Part shown: positions 34,978 through 45,835 of the stretch, piece after piece
Position numbering within the stretch: the first letter of the stretch is position 1
Layout of the letters: each line of letters opens with the position of its first letter
Source of the DNA: Ancylobacter sp. TS-1
GTDB lineage: Bacteria > Pseudomonadota > Alphaproteobacteria > Rhizobiales > Xanthobacteraceae
NCBI RefSeq assembly: GCF_009223885.1
Contig: NZ_CP045144.1
Span: 1,116,001 to 1,180,000, forward strand
DNA length: 64,000 nucleotides
Direction of reading: 5' to 3'
Notes under the pieces: model-generated
Databases searched by the model: none
What the model was told of the DNA's origin: nothing
What the model saw: only the letters and a program-made list of their open reading frames with translations
Made by a program: the position numbers and the translations under genes

Positions 34978-37803
34978 TCACCACACGCCGCTGCGCGGGC
35001 GCCAGACCACCGGCCGACCGTTATATTCGGGGCCCTCGGCATAGGGACCCTGCCAGCGCGGGCCGAGGCCGTAGTAAAAGCCCGGCGATTGCGGCAGGCG
35101 CCCCTCGCCCTTTCGCGACCAGTACATGTTGCCGCGCCGGTCGCCGGCATAGGCCCGCGTGGGATAGCCCGGATGCACGTTCCAGAAGGTGGTGCGGCCG
35201 CCCCAGTAGCTGGGGCGCGCGCCCCAGTTGGACGTCGCGTTGCGCCCGCGAAGGGCCGGCCCCCAGTAGCCGGGTCCCCAGCTCGTGCGCCAGTTGGTCC
35301 AGCCGGTACCCCGCCCGTAGCCGTCCCGGCTGCTGCCGATGCCGGACAGTGTGTCCTCGACCGGCAGGCTGGCGGCGGTGGCGTAGCCGGCCTGCGGAGT
35401 GAGCGCGGGATCATAAACGGCGGGAAAGGCCTGCGCCGAATAGCCCCGGCTTGATGCGGGCTCGGCATAGCCGGTCCCGGGATAGGCGCCGGCCAGCGTC
35501 GGCGCGGCGTAGACGCCGGTGTCGCCCCCCGCCGGTTCGAGCAGCCGGGCGCTGACATAGCCGTATTGCGTCTGGCACCAGCCATCCGCGCAGGAGGCGA
35601 GGTCGACCGGCGAGCCGCCCGGCAGCGTGCCGAGCACGTCATAGGCCGTGCCGGGGCCGCTGCGCACATTGACCGTCGTCGCGGCGACGGCACTCCCCGC
35701 CGCCCCGGAGGGCGCCAGCGCGGGCGTCACCGCCGAGCCCATGCCGGGCGCGCCGAGATAACGCGGCGCCTGCGAGGGCGAAATCGGCACCGTGCCGATG
35801 CTGGTTCCGACCGGATAGGGACGTGCGGCCGGAACGGTCACGCCGGTCCGCCGGCGCGGCGCCGGGGCCGGGGCTGCGCTGGCAAAGGCGCCGCCCTGGT
35901 CGACATGGCGCGCGCTGACATAGCCATATTGCGTCTGGCACCAGCTCCCCGTGCAGGAGACGATCTCGACCGGCGAGCCGGCCGGCAGCGTGCCGAGCGT
36001 GTCGTAGCCCGTGCCGGGGCCGCTGCGCACGTTGACCGTGGCCGTCGTGGTGGCCGTGCCGGACACGCCATAGGTGCCGACCGCCGTCGAAGGCGCATAG
36101 GCGCGCGCCGCCGCCGCATAGTTCGGCACCACGCTACCGGGAATGGCGGCGGGATAGCCCTGCGGCACGATGCCGGCCGCGCCGTAACCCATGGCGGCCT
36201 GCGCGGCGGGGTTCCAGGAAGCGGAGTCGCGGGTGTTCGAGCCGGGTATGCGCGGCTGCGCCGCCGGGCTCAGCACCTGCTGCACCGAGCCCCGCGAGAG
36301 CAGATAGAGGCTGATATATCCCTCATTGGTCTGGCACCAGCTGTTGGCGCAGCCGGTGACCTCGACCTTGGTGAAGTCCGGCAGCGTCTTGACCACATCG
36401 TATTCGACGCCCGGTCCCGAGCGCACATTGGCCACGCCGATTGTCGTGCGCGGCCCGGCCATGGTGGTGTCGGTGCCCGGATGCACCGCCTCGGCCGCCG
36501 CGTGGGCGACCGCCCCGGCCGGAGCCGTCGGCGAATAGACATGGGTCTGGGCCGGCGCCGCCAGGACCGGAGGCGCCGCATAGATCGGCGCCGGCGCGGC
36601 CAGAACCGGCGGAGCCCGATAGGTCAGCGCCGGCGCACGATAGGCGGCCGCCGCGCCATAGGCCCCGCCTTGCCCCAGCAGCGAGGCGGCGATGTAGCCG
36701 TACTGGGTCTGACACCAGCCGCCGGTGCATCCCACCACATCGACCGGCGAGCCGGCCGGCAGCGTGCCGAGGGCGGGATAGGATGTCCCCGGCCCGCCGC
36801 GCACATTCGCCGCCGTCCGCGTCGATGCCGTGCTCGCGGCGCCATAGCCCGCCGGTGCGGCGGCGAGCATGGAGCGCGGAACGGCAGCGGTGCGCGGCGC
36901 CAGGGCGGGATAGCCCTGCGGCACGATGCCGGCCGCGCCGTAGCCCATGGCGGCCTGCGCGGCGGGGTTCCAGGAAGCGGAGTCGCGGGTGTTCGAGCCG
37001 GGTATGCGCGGCTGCGCCGCCGGGCTCAGCACCTGCTGCACCGAGCCCCGCGAGAGCAGATAGAGGCTGATATAGCCCTCATTGGTCTGGCACCAGCTGT
37101 TAGCGCAGCCCGTGACCTCGACCTTGGTGAAGTCCGGCAGCGTCTTGACCACATCGTATTCGACGCCCGGTCCCGAGCGCACATTGGCCACGCCGATCGT
37201 CGTGCGCGGCCCCGCCATGGTGGTGTCAGTGCCCGGATGCGACGCCTCGGCCGCCACGTGGGCGACCGCCCCGGCCGGGCCGGTCGGCGAATAGACATGG
37301 GTCTGGGCCGGCGCGGCCATGACCGAGGGAGCCGGCGAGGCGGCGAGCGCGGGCGCGACCGGCCGGGCGGGAGCGGCCGGGGCCGCCCCCGACGACGGCG
37401 CCGAGCCGTAGCCGAGCGCGGCGGCGCCGGCCACGGCGGCCGGGCCGGCATAGGTCGGGGCGGAATAGGTGGGCGGCGCCAATGGCGAAGACGGCAGGAT
37501 GGGCGCGGCGGCGGGAGACCGGTAGGCGGTTCCGGGACGCGCGGCGGGCAGGCCATAGGCGGCACCGGCCTGGCTCAGCAGCGAGGCGGCGATGTAGCCG
37601 TACTGGGTCTGGCACCAGCCGCCGGAGCATCCGACCACATCGACGGGCGAGCCGGCCGGCAGCGTGCCGAGCGCCTGATAGGAGGTACCCGGACCACCGC
37701 GCACATTCGCCGACGCCGTCGTGACCGCCGGCGCCGCAGCGGCGCTGAGCGCGCCGGCGACGGTCAGGCACGAGGCCAGTGCGAAGGACGTCGTGAACCG
37801 CAT
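34978..37803 (-). CDS. Secreted protein with six SH3_3 repeats and Ala/Pro-rich linkers
   Basis: The 941-residue protein has a signal peptide (MRFTTSFALASCLTVAGALSAAAA; GGGGAGGAG upstream). Six SH3_3 domains lie at about residues 29-77, 203-253, 331-375, 457-505, 589-635 and 708-755. Each has the N-V-R-x-G-P-G-x-x-Y start and a G-C-x4-W-C-Q-T cysteine pair. Domains 2 and 4 are almost identical, as are 1 and 3. Long Ala/Pro/Gly/Tyr linkers separate them. The C-terminal 100 residues are Trp/Tyr/Arg-rich (WGPGYWGP, WRPRSGVW). It is probably a cell-envelope or matrix protein; no catalytic domain is seen. Confidence 0.8.
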   Translation of the reverse strand: MRFTTSFALASCLTVAGALSAAAAPAVTTASANVRGGPGTSYQALGTLPAGSPVDVVGCSGGWCQTQYGYIAASLLSQAGAAYGLPAARPGTAYRSPAAAPILPSSPLAPPTYSAPTYAGPAAVAGAAALGYGSAPSSGAAPAAPARPVAPALAASPAPSVMAAPAQTHVYSPTGPAGAVAHVAAEASHPGTDTTMAGPRTTIGVANVRSGPGVEYDVVKTLPDFTKVEVTGCANSWCQTNEGYISLYLLSRGSVQQVLSPAAQPRIPGSNTRDSASWNPAAQAAMGYGAAGIVPQGYPALAPRTAAVPRSMLAAAPAGYGAASTASTRTAANVRGGPGTSYPALGTLPAGSPVDVVGCTGGWCQTQYGYIAASLLGQGGAYGAAAAYRAPALTYRAPPVLAAPAPIYAAPPVLAAPAQTHVYSPTAPAGAVAHAAAEAVHPGTDTTMAGPRTTIGVANVRSGPGVEYDVVKTLPDFTKVEVTGCANSWCQTNEGYISLYLLSRGSVQQVLSPAAQPRIPGSNTRDSASWNPAAQAAMGYGAAGIVPQGYPAAIPGSVVPNYAAAARAYAPSTAVGTYGVSGTATTTATVNVRSGPGTGYDTLGTLPAGSPVEIVSCTGSWCQTQYGYVSARHVDQGGAFASAAPAPAPRRRTGVTVPAARPYPVGTSIGTVPISPSQAPRYLGAPGMGSAVTPALAPSGAAGSAVAATTVNVRSGPGTAYDVLGTLPGGSPVDLASCADGWCQTQYGYVSARLLEPAGGDTGVYAAPTLAGAYPGTGYAEPASSRGYSAQAFPAVYDPALTPQAGYATAASLPVEDTLSGIGSSRDGYGRGTGWTNWRTSWGPGYWGPALRGRNATSNWGARPSYWGGRTTFWNVHPGYPTRAYAGDRRGNMYWSRKGEGRLPQSPGFYYGLGPRWQGPYAEGPEYNGRPVVWRPRSGVW
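36150..36557. repeat. Internal duplication, copy 1 (about 408 bases)
   Basis: This segment of the six-SH3 gene recurs with few mismatches at 36906-37313, an offset of exactly 756 bases (252 codons), so frame is kept. It encodes SH3 domain 4 and the flanking linker QTHVYSPT ... IVPQGYPA. Confidence 0.85.
36906..37313. repeat. Internal duplication, copy 2 (about 408 bases)
   Basis: This is the partner of 36150-36557 and encodes SH3 domain 2. The differences are scattered single bases, many silent, pointing to a recent duplication or ongoing gene conversion. Confidence 0.85.
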
Positions 37804-37976
37804 CGGCTCCTCCCCTGGCGCGGCGGTCCGGAGCGGACGGCAGCAGCCAGCGTCAGGGATGCCGCGAATGCGGTTCCTTCGCAATCAAATGACAGAAAGA
37901 TGGTTGCCAAGATGCAACCGCCGTGATCCGCGCCGAAGCGTGATTCGCCCGCTCCGGCGCCCGGACCGACCCGGAA

Positions 37977-38300
37977 TCAGCCTTCGTTCTTCAGCGTCTC
38001 GATGGCGGCGGTGAGCAGCTCTTCCATGGTACGGCGGATGCGGTGCTCGGAGACGTCGAGGCCCTTGGCGTCGAAATCGGCCTTCAGCTTGCGGTAGACA
38101 TCCTCGTCGCCGGCCTCTTCGAGGTCGGCCTCGACGATCGTGCGGGCATAGGTGTCCGCCTCGGCGCCGGCGAGGCCGAGCTTCTCGGCCGCCCACAGGC
38201 CCAGCGCCTTGTTGCGGCGGGCCAAGGCCTTGAACCGCAGCTTCTGATCGTGGGCGTACTTGGCCTCGAACGCGTCTTCGCGGTCGTTGAACGTGCTCAT
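37977..38300 (-). CDS. ATP synthase inhibitor zeta subunit family (DUF1476)
   Basis: The 107-residue helical protein begins MSTFNDREDAFEAKYAHDQKLRFKALARRNKALGLWAAEKLGL, the inhibitory N terminus of the alphaproteobacterial F1-ATPase zeta subunit, which blocks ATP hydrolysis much as mitochondrial IF1 does. The acidic middle (EADLEEAGDEDVYRKLKADFDAKG) and C-terminal helices complete the fold. Length matches the family. The gene is divergent from the purine operon, an arrangement common in Hyphomicrobiales. Confidence 0.92.
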   Translation of the reverse strand: MSTFNDREDAFEAKYAHDQKLRFKALARRNKALGLWAAEKLGLAGAEADTYARTIVEADLEEAGDEDVYRKLKADFDAKGLDVSEHRIRRTMEELLTAAIETLKNEG

Positions 38301-38631
38301 GCTTGCTCGCCCTGTGTCTCGGAAAGTCGCGGGCTTGATTATCGCGTGCCCGCCCCCAAATCAACGCCCGTCGACGTCACGACACGCCCCTACGTCAATG
38401 TGACGCTCATCGCCCCCGTGGCCGCGGGACCGCGCCAGACGCGCAGCCGATACGCGCGCCGGTGTTTGTATCCGCCCCCCCGATGGGCTAGTGTCCGGGT
38501 GAGGGCGCCGGTGCCACGCGAAACGAATCGACAGAGCGCGAACGTATCGCGCATAAGCGGCGCCCCAGCCGTGAACCCGGAACCGGAGCCCCGGCACCCT
38601 AATGGACTTCCTCAACCGACGGTACCCACCC
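38301..38631 (+). promoter_or_regulatory. Divergent region, zeta subunit / purC, with candidate sigma70 promoter
   Basis: In this 331-base gap TTGTAT (38466-38471) and TAGTGT (38489-38494) are spaced by 17 bases, a plausible promoter for the purine operon. No coding sequence or purine riboswitch-like pattern was recognised. Confidence 0.4.
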
Positions 38632-39411
38632 ATGAGCCGCCGCCGCCGCATTTATGAAGGTAAGGCGAAGGTCCTCTATGAAGGCCCTGAGCCCGGCACG
38701 CTGATCCAGCACTTCAAGGACGATGCCACCGCCTTCAACAACAAGAAGCACGACGTCATCGACGGCAAAGGCGTGCTGAACAACCGAATCTCGGAATACA
38801 TCTTCCAGAAGTTGAACGAGATCGGCGTCCCCACGCACTTCATCAAGCGGCTGAACATGCGCGAGCAGCTCATCCGCGAAGTCGAGATCATCCCGCTGGA
38901 AGTGGTGGTGCGCAACGTCGCCGCCGGCTCGCTGTCGACCCGCCTCGGCATCGAGGAAGGCACCCAGCTTCCGCGCTCGATCATCGAGTTCTACTACAAG
39001 AACGACGCGCTCAACGACCCGATGGTCTCGGAAGAGCACATCACGGCGTTCGGCTGGGCGACCACGCAGGAAATCGACGACATCATCGCGCTGGCGATCC
39101 GCGTCAACGATTTCCTCTCCGGCCTGTTCCTCGGCGTCGGCATCCGCCTTGTCGACTTCAAGATGGAATGCGGCCGCCTGTGGGAAAACGACCTGATGCG
39201 CATCGTCGTCGCCGACGAGATCAGCCCGGATTCCTGCCGGCTGTGGGACATCAAGTCGAACGACAAGCTGGACAAGGACCGCTTCCGCCGCGACATGGGC
39301 GGCCTGGTCGAGGCCTATTCGGAAGTCGCCCGCCGCCTCGGCATCATGTCCGAGAACGAGCGGCTGCAGTCCGGCGGCCCGGTGCTGGTCAAGTCCGAAC
39401 CCGAGAAGTGA
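38632..39411 (+). CDS. purC: SAICAR synthetase
   Basis: The 259-residue enzyme joins CAIR and aspartate using ATP in purine synthesis. It shows [34 protein letters not shown] (substrate and ATP loop), [20 protein letters not shown] and the C-terminal [15 protein letters not shown]. The ATG at 38632 (MSRRRR) gives the usual length; an in-frame ATG at 38602 would add ten residues ([10 protein letters not shown]). Neither has a strong ribosome site. A terminator lies between it and purS. Confidence 0.94.
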   Translation: MSRRRRIYEGKAKVLYEGPEPGTLIQHFKDDATAFNNKKHDVIDGKGVLNNRISEYIFQKLNEIGVPTHFIKRLNMREQLIREVEIIPLEVVVRNVAAGSLSTRLGIEEGTQLPRSIIEFYYKNDALNDPMVSEEHITAFGWATTQEIDDIIALAIRVNDFLSGLFLGVGIRLVDFKMECGRLWENDLMRIVVADEISPDSCRLWDIKSNDKLDKDRFRRDMGGLVEAYSEVARRLGIMSENERLQSGGPVLVKSEPEK

Positions 39412-39480
39412 GTGGATGCGCAGCCCTCGGGTCTGCCATTCCGCAATCGAGCATTGAGCCGTTCGCGGCCAAGTGATAGG

Positions 39481-39509
39481 CGGGGGCCGCAAAGCCCCCG
39501 TTTCTATTT
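39481..39509 (+). terminator. Terminator/attenuator between purC and purS
   Basis: Stem CGGGGGC (39481-39487) / GCCCCCG (39494-39500) with loop CGCAAA is followed by TTTCTATTTG. It probably gives partial termination, so purSQL may have a separate promoter in 39505-39550. Confidence 0.65.
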
Positions 39510-39551
39510 GTCCCGCTTCCGTTTCGCTAGAACGTCCCCGAGAGTGGTTCC

Positions 39552-39794
39552 ATGAAGGCGCGAGTCCTCGTCACCCTGAAATCCGCCGTGCTCGACCCGC
39601 AGGGCAAGGCCATTGAGGGCGCCCTGCGCTCGCTCGGCGTACCGGGCGTGGCCAGCGTGCGCCAGGGCAAGGTGTTCGACGTCGAGCTCGACACCGCCGA
39701 TCCGGCCAAGGCCGAGGCCACGCTGAAGGATGCCTGCGAGAAACTGCTCGCCAATACGGTGATCGAGACCTACCGCATCGAGCTCGTGGGCTGA
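39552..39794 (+). CDS. purS: FGAM synthase subunit PurS
   Basis: The 80-residue protein ([45 protein letters not shown]) is the small structural subunit of the three-part formylglycinamidine synthase with PurQ and PurL, as in Bacillus and most alphaproteobacteria. It lies 5 bases before purQ. Confidence 0.95.
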   Translation: MKARVLVTLKSAVLDPQGKAIEGALRSLGVPGVASVRQGKVFDVELDTADPAKAEATLKDACEKLLANTVIETYRIELVG

Positions 39795-39799
39795 CGACC

Positions 39800-40498
39800 A
39801 TGAAAGCTGCCGTCATCGTCTTTCCCGGCTCCAACCGCGAGGGCGACGTGGCGCGCGCGCTGCAGCTCGTCACCGGGGTGAAGCCCGCCCTCGTCTGGCA
39901 CGCCGACACCGCCCTGCCCGCCGGCACCGATCTCGTGGTGCTGCCCGGCGGCTTCTCCTATGGCGACTATCTGCGCTGCGGCGCCATCGCCGCCCGCGCC
40001 GCCATCATGGAGGCCGTGCGCGACCATGCCGCCCGCGGCGGCCTCGTGCTCGGCATCTGCAACGGCTTCCAGATCCTGTGCGAGAGCGGCCTGCTGCCGG
40101 GCGTGCTGGTGCGCAACGCGCGCCTGCGCTTCATCTGCCGCGAGGCGCTGCTCAAGGTCGAGCGCAGCGACACGCCGTTCACGCGCCGCTATTCGAAGGG
40201 CGCCATCGTGCGCTACCCGGTGGCCCATGGCGAGGGCAACTACACCGCCGACGCCGAGACGCTGAAGCGTCTGGAGGACGAGGGCCGCGTGGTGTTCCGC
40301 TATGTGCTCCCGGACGGGCGCCGCGACGACGCGCAGGTGCTCAACGGCGCCGCCAACTCCATCGCCGGCATCGTCTCCGAGAAGCTGAACGTGCTCGGCC
40401 TGATGCCGCACCCCGAGAACCATGTCGACCCGCTCGTCGGCCCCACCGACGGGCGAGCCCTGTTCGAGAGCATCGCCGGGGTTCTGGAGCGGGCCTAG
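39800..40498 (+). CDS. purQ: FGAM synthase glutaminase subunit PurQ
   Basis: The 232-residue class I glutamine amidotransferase has the nucleophile elbow [15 protein letters not shown] (Cys about residue 86) and the HPE dyad in [11 protein letters not shown] near the C terminus. It opens [20 protein letters not shown]. It supplies ammonia to PurL within the FGAM synthase complex. It is 5 bases after purS and 55 bases before purL. Confidence 0.96.
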   Translation: MKAAVIVFPGSNREGDVARALQLVTGVKPALVWHADTALPAGTDLVVLPGGFSYGDYLRCGAIAARAAIMEAVRDHAARGGLVLGICNGFQILCESGLLPGVLVRNARLRFICREALLKVERSDTPFTRRYSKGAIVRYPVAHGEGNYTADAETLKRLEDEGRVVFRYVLPDGRRDDAQVLNGAANSIAGIVSEKLNVLGLMPHPENHVDPLVGPTDGRALFESIAGVLERA

Positions 40499-40553
40499 GC
40501 CGCGCCACGCCCTCCGCCTGTGCCCGCCCGCGAAACGGAATGACGGCCTTCGC

Positions 40554-42767
<2,214 letters not shown>

Positions 42768-42780
42768 GGGAGCACCGCTT

Positions 42781-43014
42781 ATGGCGATGGAAGCAGCCGA
42801 GATCGAACGGCTGATCAAGGAGGGACTGCCCGGCGCAACGGTCGAGATCCGCGATCTCGCCGGCGACGGCAATCACTATGCCGCGACCGTCATATCCGCG
42901 AGCTTCCGCGGCAAAAGCCGCGTGCAGCAGCATCAGATGGTCTATGCGACGCTGAAGGGCCAGATGGGCGGCATATTGCACGCCCTCGCTCTTCAGACCA
43001 ATGTACCCGACTGA
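42781..43014 (+). CDS. BolA-family protein
   Basis: The 77-residue protein has the BolA fold: IERLIKEGLPGATVEIRDLAGDGNHYAATVISASFRGKSRVQQHQMVYATLKG. The conserved GDGNHYAA segment carries the Fe-S-binding histidine, and a second His lies in QQHQMVY. BolA-like proteins bind a [2Fe-2S] cluster jointly with monothiol glutaredoxins, and the next gene is exactly such a glutaredoxin. It lies 13 bases after purL with GAGGGAG as ribosome site. A second in-frame ATG two codons later is possible. Confidence 0.92.
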   Translation: MAMEAAEIERLIKEGLPGATVEIRDLAGDGNHYAATVISASFRGKSRVQQHQMVYATLKGQMGGILHALALQTNVPD

Positions 43015-43092
43015 AAGCGGCCCCCGTCCCCGCCCGGTGACGCATCGCCGCGACAACCACTCGCGAGGCCCGCAAGGGCGAAAGGCCAGGCC

Positions 43093-43431
<339 letters not shown>

Positions 43432-43458
43432 TCGCGCCCCGGCACGCACCGAGAATGC

Positions 43459-43490
43459 AAAAGCCGCCCTCCGGGGCGGCTTTTCTGTTT
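43459..43490 (+). terminator. Terminator of purine/bolA/grxD run
   Basis: A perfect 11-base stem AAAAGCCGCCC (43459-43469) / GGGCGGCTTTT (43474-43484) with loop TCCG is followed by CTGTTT. Confidence 0.85.
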
Positions 43491-43510
43491 CCGTGCCATG
43501 GCCCGTTCCA

Positions 43511-43539
43511 ACAAAAAAGCCGCCCTCCCGGGCGGCTTT
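43511..43539 (-). terminator. Terminator of rpsD
   Basis: Arms AAAGCCGCCC (43516-43525) and GGGCGGCTTT (43530-43539) with a 4-base loop. Read on the minus strand the hairpin is followed by TTTTTTGTT. It is a close relative of the adjacent grxD terminator, giving a back-to-back pair. Confidence 0.85.
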
Positions 43540-43563
43540 CCGTCTCGGCGATCCCCGAAGGTA

Positions 43564-44181
43564 TCAGCGCGAATAATACTCGACCACGAGGTTCGGCTCC
43601 ATCACGACCGGATAGGGCACCTCGTTGAGCTCGGGCACGCGGGCGAACTTCGCGGTCAGCTTGTGGGCGTCGACCTCGAGATAGTCCGGAACGTCGCGCT
43701 CGCCGGAAGCGGCGGCTTCGATCACCAGCGCGAGCTGCTTGGAGGCATCCTTCACCTCGACCACGTCGCCGACCTTGACCTGGTAGGACGGGACGTTGAC
43801 GCGGCGGCCGTTCACCTTGACGTGGCCGTGGCTCACGAACTGGCGGGCGGCGAACACGGTGGGGACGAACTTGGCGCGGTAGACGACGGCGTCGAGACGA
43901 CGCTCCAGCAGGCCGATCAGGTTGGCGCCGGTGTCGCCCTTGAGGCGCGAGGCTTCCACATAGACCGCGTAGAACTGCTTCTCGCCGATCGAGGCGTAAT
44001 AGCCCTTGAGCTTCTGCTTGGCGCGCAGCTGCACGCCGAAGTCGGAAAGCTTGCCCTTGCGGCGCTGGCCATGCTGGCCGGGGCCGTACTCACGCTTGTT
44101 GATGGGGCTCTTCGGGCGGCCCCAGATGTTTTCGCCCATACGGCGGTCAAGCTTGTGCTTGGCCGAAACGCGCTTGCTCAT
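43564..44181 (-). CDS. rpsD: 30S ribosomal protein S4
   Basis: The 205-residue primary 16S-binding protein begins [21 protein letters not shown] and shows [27 protein letters not shown]. An S4 RNA-binding domain follows ([48 protein letters not shown]), and it ends VEYYSR. A GAGAGGA ribosome site precedes the ATG. It is a single gene, as usual in alphaproteobacteria. S4 represses its own translation in several bacteria, and the leader here has two hairpins. Confidence 0.97.
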   Translation of the reverse strand: MSKRVSAKHKLDRRMGENIWGRPKSPINKREYGPGQHGQRRKGKLSDFGVQLRAKQKLKGYYASIGEKQFYAVYVEASRLKGDTGANLIGLLERRLDAVVYRAKFVPTVFAARQFVSHGHVKVNGRRVNVPSYQVKVGDVVEVKDASKQLALVIEAAASGERDVPDYLEVDAHKLTAKFARVPELNEVPYPVVMEPNLVVEYYSR

Positions 44182-44340
44182 TGCGCTGGTCCTCTCGCAA
44201 GGTTGCGGTTTGGATCGCGCCCCCTCCTCTGTCCCCTTACAGGGGCCGACAGGCAGTGCTCGAACGCGCCGAGCACCACCACGGGTGCGTGAAACGTCTC
44301 ACGGGGCCGTTGCCAGCCCCGCGAGTGGGCGGGTGTTAGG
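44182..44340 (-). promoter_or_regulatory. rpsD leader with two hairpins
   Basis: Read on the minus strand, the leader contains GTGCTCG (44270-44276) pairing with CGAGCAC (44256-44262), then CCCCT/AGGGG (44233-44237 with 44241-44245), then the ribosome site. They could form an S4-responsive structure; no known family was matched. Confidence 0.35.
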
Positions 44341-44379
44341 AGAAAAAGGCCAGAAGGTCAAGGGCGGCGTCACGGGAGC

Positions 44380-44469
44380 GTCATCCCGGACGCGCCACCG
44401 GCGCGATCCGGGATCGCGTGACGACGGTAGAGCGATCCCGGCTCTTCGCTGCGCGCCGGCCGGGATGAC
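44380..44469. repeat. Inverted-ended intergenic repeat
   Basis: The 90-base element starts GTCATCCCGG and ends CCGGGATGAC, exact inverted ends, with internal GATCCGGGATCG and GCGATCCCGG dyads. It lies between the rpsD leader and the transglycosylase stop and has no coding content. Confidence 0.65.
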
Positions 44470-44482
44470 ACCCGGATGGAGG

Positions 44483-45766
44483 CTAGCGCCCCTGCCGCAG
44501 CGCCGCCAGCACGTCGAGCCCGGCATAGCCGTCCGGCTGGACACCCATCCTGCGCTGGAAGCCGGCCACGGCGCGCATGGTCATGTTGCCCACGCGCCCG
44601 TCGACGCCGCCGGTGTCGAAGCCCGCCTTGGTCAGCCGGCGCTGCACTTCCTGGATCTCGGCCAGCGTGAGCGCGCGCTCGCCGCCCGGGAACGGGGTGA
44701 TGAAGGGATCGCCGCCCAGCACCCGGTCGCCGAGATGGCAGACCGCCAGCGCGTAGTTCATGGAGGGGTTGTAGCTGCGCACGGCGTAGAAATTCTGCGT
44801 CAGCAGGAAGCACGGCCCGTCCGTGCCGACCGGCGCCCACAGCCGCGCCTTCGCCTTGGAAAAGGCGAACCTGCCCCCGCCCGCCGGCTTCACGCCGAGC
44901 TTCGCCCAGTCCTCCACGGTGCGCCAGGCGCGCGCGTCGGCATATTTCTCCGGCACGCCCTGCATCGTCACCTCGAAGCCCCAGGGCAGACCGCGCTGGT
45001 ACTTGCCGCGCTGGATCAGGTAGCGCGAGGAGCCGGCCAGCGCGTCGGCCACGCTGTAGGGCGAAGGGTGGCCGTCGCCGTCATAGTCGACGCCGAGATT
45101 CAGCCAGACCTCCGGCATCCACTGGGTGTGACCCATGGCGCCGGCCCAGGAGCCCAGCATCTCGTCCGGCTCGCCCCAGCCGCGCTGGACCACGGCCAGC
45201 CCGTTGAGGAACTCGGTCTCCCAATATTTGCGCCGGCGCGGCTCGCCCCAGGCGAGCGCCGCCAGCGAGGGAAACACCGGCTTCATGTGGTCGGGATCGG
45301 TGACAAGCTCGCCGAAGGCGCTCTCCATGCCCCACAGGCCGAGCAGCACGTCCGGCTCGACGCCGAAATCCTTCTCCAGCCGCTTGAGCAGCGCGGCGTT
45401 CTGCCTGGCGGCGGCGCGCCCGGTGTTCAACCGCCACTCGGAGATGCGGCGGTTGAGATACTGCCAGAGCTGCTCGCGGAATTCCGGCTGCGCGCCGTCC
45501 TTGGCGTAGACCGAGGTGTCGGGCTTGAGGCCCGAAGTCACGCGGTCATAGATCCCGTCGGAAATCCCCCGCGCGCGGGCCCGGGCGCGAAACTCCACGA
45601 CCCAGGTGTCGAAGGACTGGCGGGCGCTCTGCGCCGATGCCGCGCCCACGCCGAACGGACCGGCCGCGACGAGGCACATACCGGCGCCCGCGAGGAAGGC
45701 GCGCCGCGTCGGCCCCGTGCCCGGTCCGGGGCGGCGGGCTCCGCCGTCGAGGGAATCGTCGCTCAC
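44483..45766 (-). CDS. Lytic murein transglycosylase (MltB family) with peptidoglycan-binding domain
   Basis: The 427-residue enzyme has a twin-arginine-like leader (PTRRAFLAGAGMCLVAAGPFGVGAASA). The SLT_2/MltB catalytic domain contains the active-site region LLGLWGMESAFGEL (catalytic Glu) and GSWAGAMGHTQWMPEVW. A C-terminal PG_binding_1 domain follows (LTLAEIQEVQRRLTKAGFDTGGVDGRVGNMTMRAVAGFQRRMG). It cleaves glycan strands to 1,6-anhydro products in the periplasm. The start is a GTG at 45766 with GGAGA upstream. It lies 69 bases after murI. Confidence 0.93.
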   Translation of the reverse strand: MSDDSLDGGARRPGPGTGPTRRAFLAGAGMCLVAAGPFGVGAASAQSARQSFDTWVVEFRARARARGISDGIYDRVTSGLKPDTSVYAKDGAQPEFREQLWQYLNRRISEWRLNTGRAAARQNAALLKRLEKDFGVEPDVLLGLWGMESAFGELVTDPDHMKPVFPSLAALAWGEPRRRKYWETEFLNGLAVVQRGWGEPDEMLGSWAGAMGHTQWMPEVWLNLGVDYDGDGHPSPYSVADALAGSSRYLIQRGKYQRGLPWGFEVTMQGVPEKYADARAWRTVEDWAKLGVKPAGGGRFAFSKAKARLWAPVGTDGPCFLLTQNFYAVRSYNPSMNYALAVCHLGDRVLGGDPFITPFPGGERALTLAEIQEVQRRLTKAGFDTGGVDGRVGNMTMRAVAGFQRRMGVQPDGYAGLDVLAALRQGR

Positions 45767-45835
45767 ATCACGTCTCCTGCCGTTCCGGCATGCTGGGCAG
45801 GGATCGCGGCACAGGCAAGGCGTATCCTGATCCGC

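Noticed and set aside
36150..37313. Repeat pair considered as a mobile element or CRISPR-like array
   Set aside because: There are only two copies, in frame within a protein and encoding SH3 domains, with no short regular repeats or spacers.
35566..37926. Plus-strand repeat-containing frame opposite the six-SH3 gene
   Set aside because: Its repeats only mirror the coding repeats on the minus strand; it has no start signal.
38301..38631. Purine riboswitch upstream of purC
   Set aside because: No conserved purine or PRPP/ppGpp riboswitch core was recognised; only a plausible promoter is seen.
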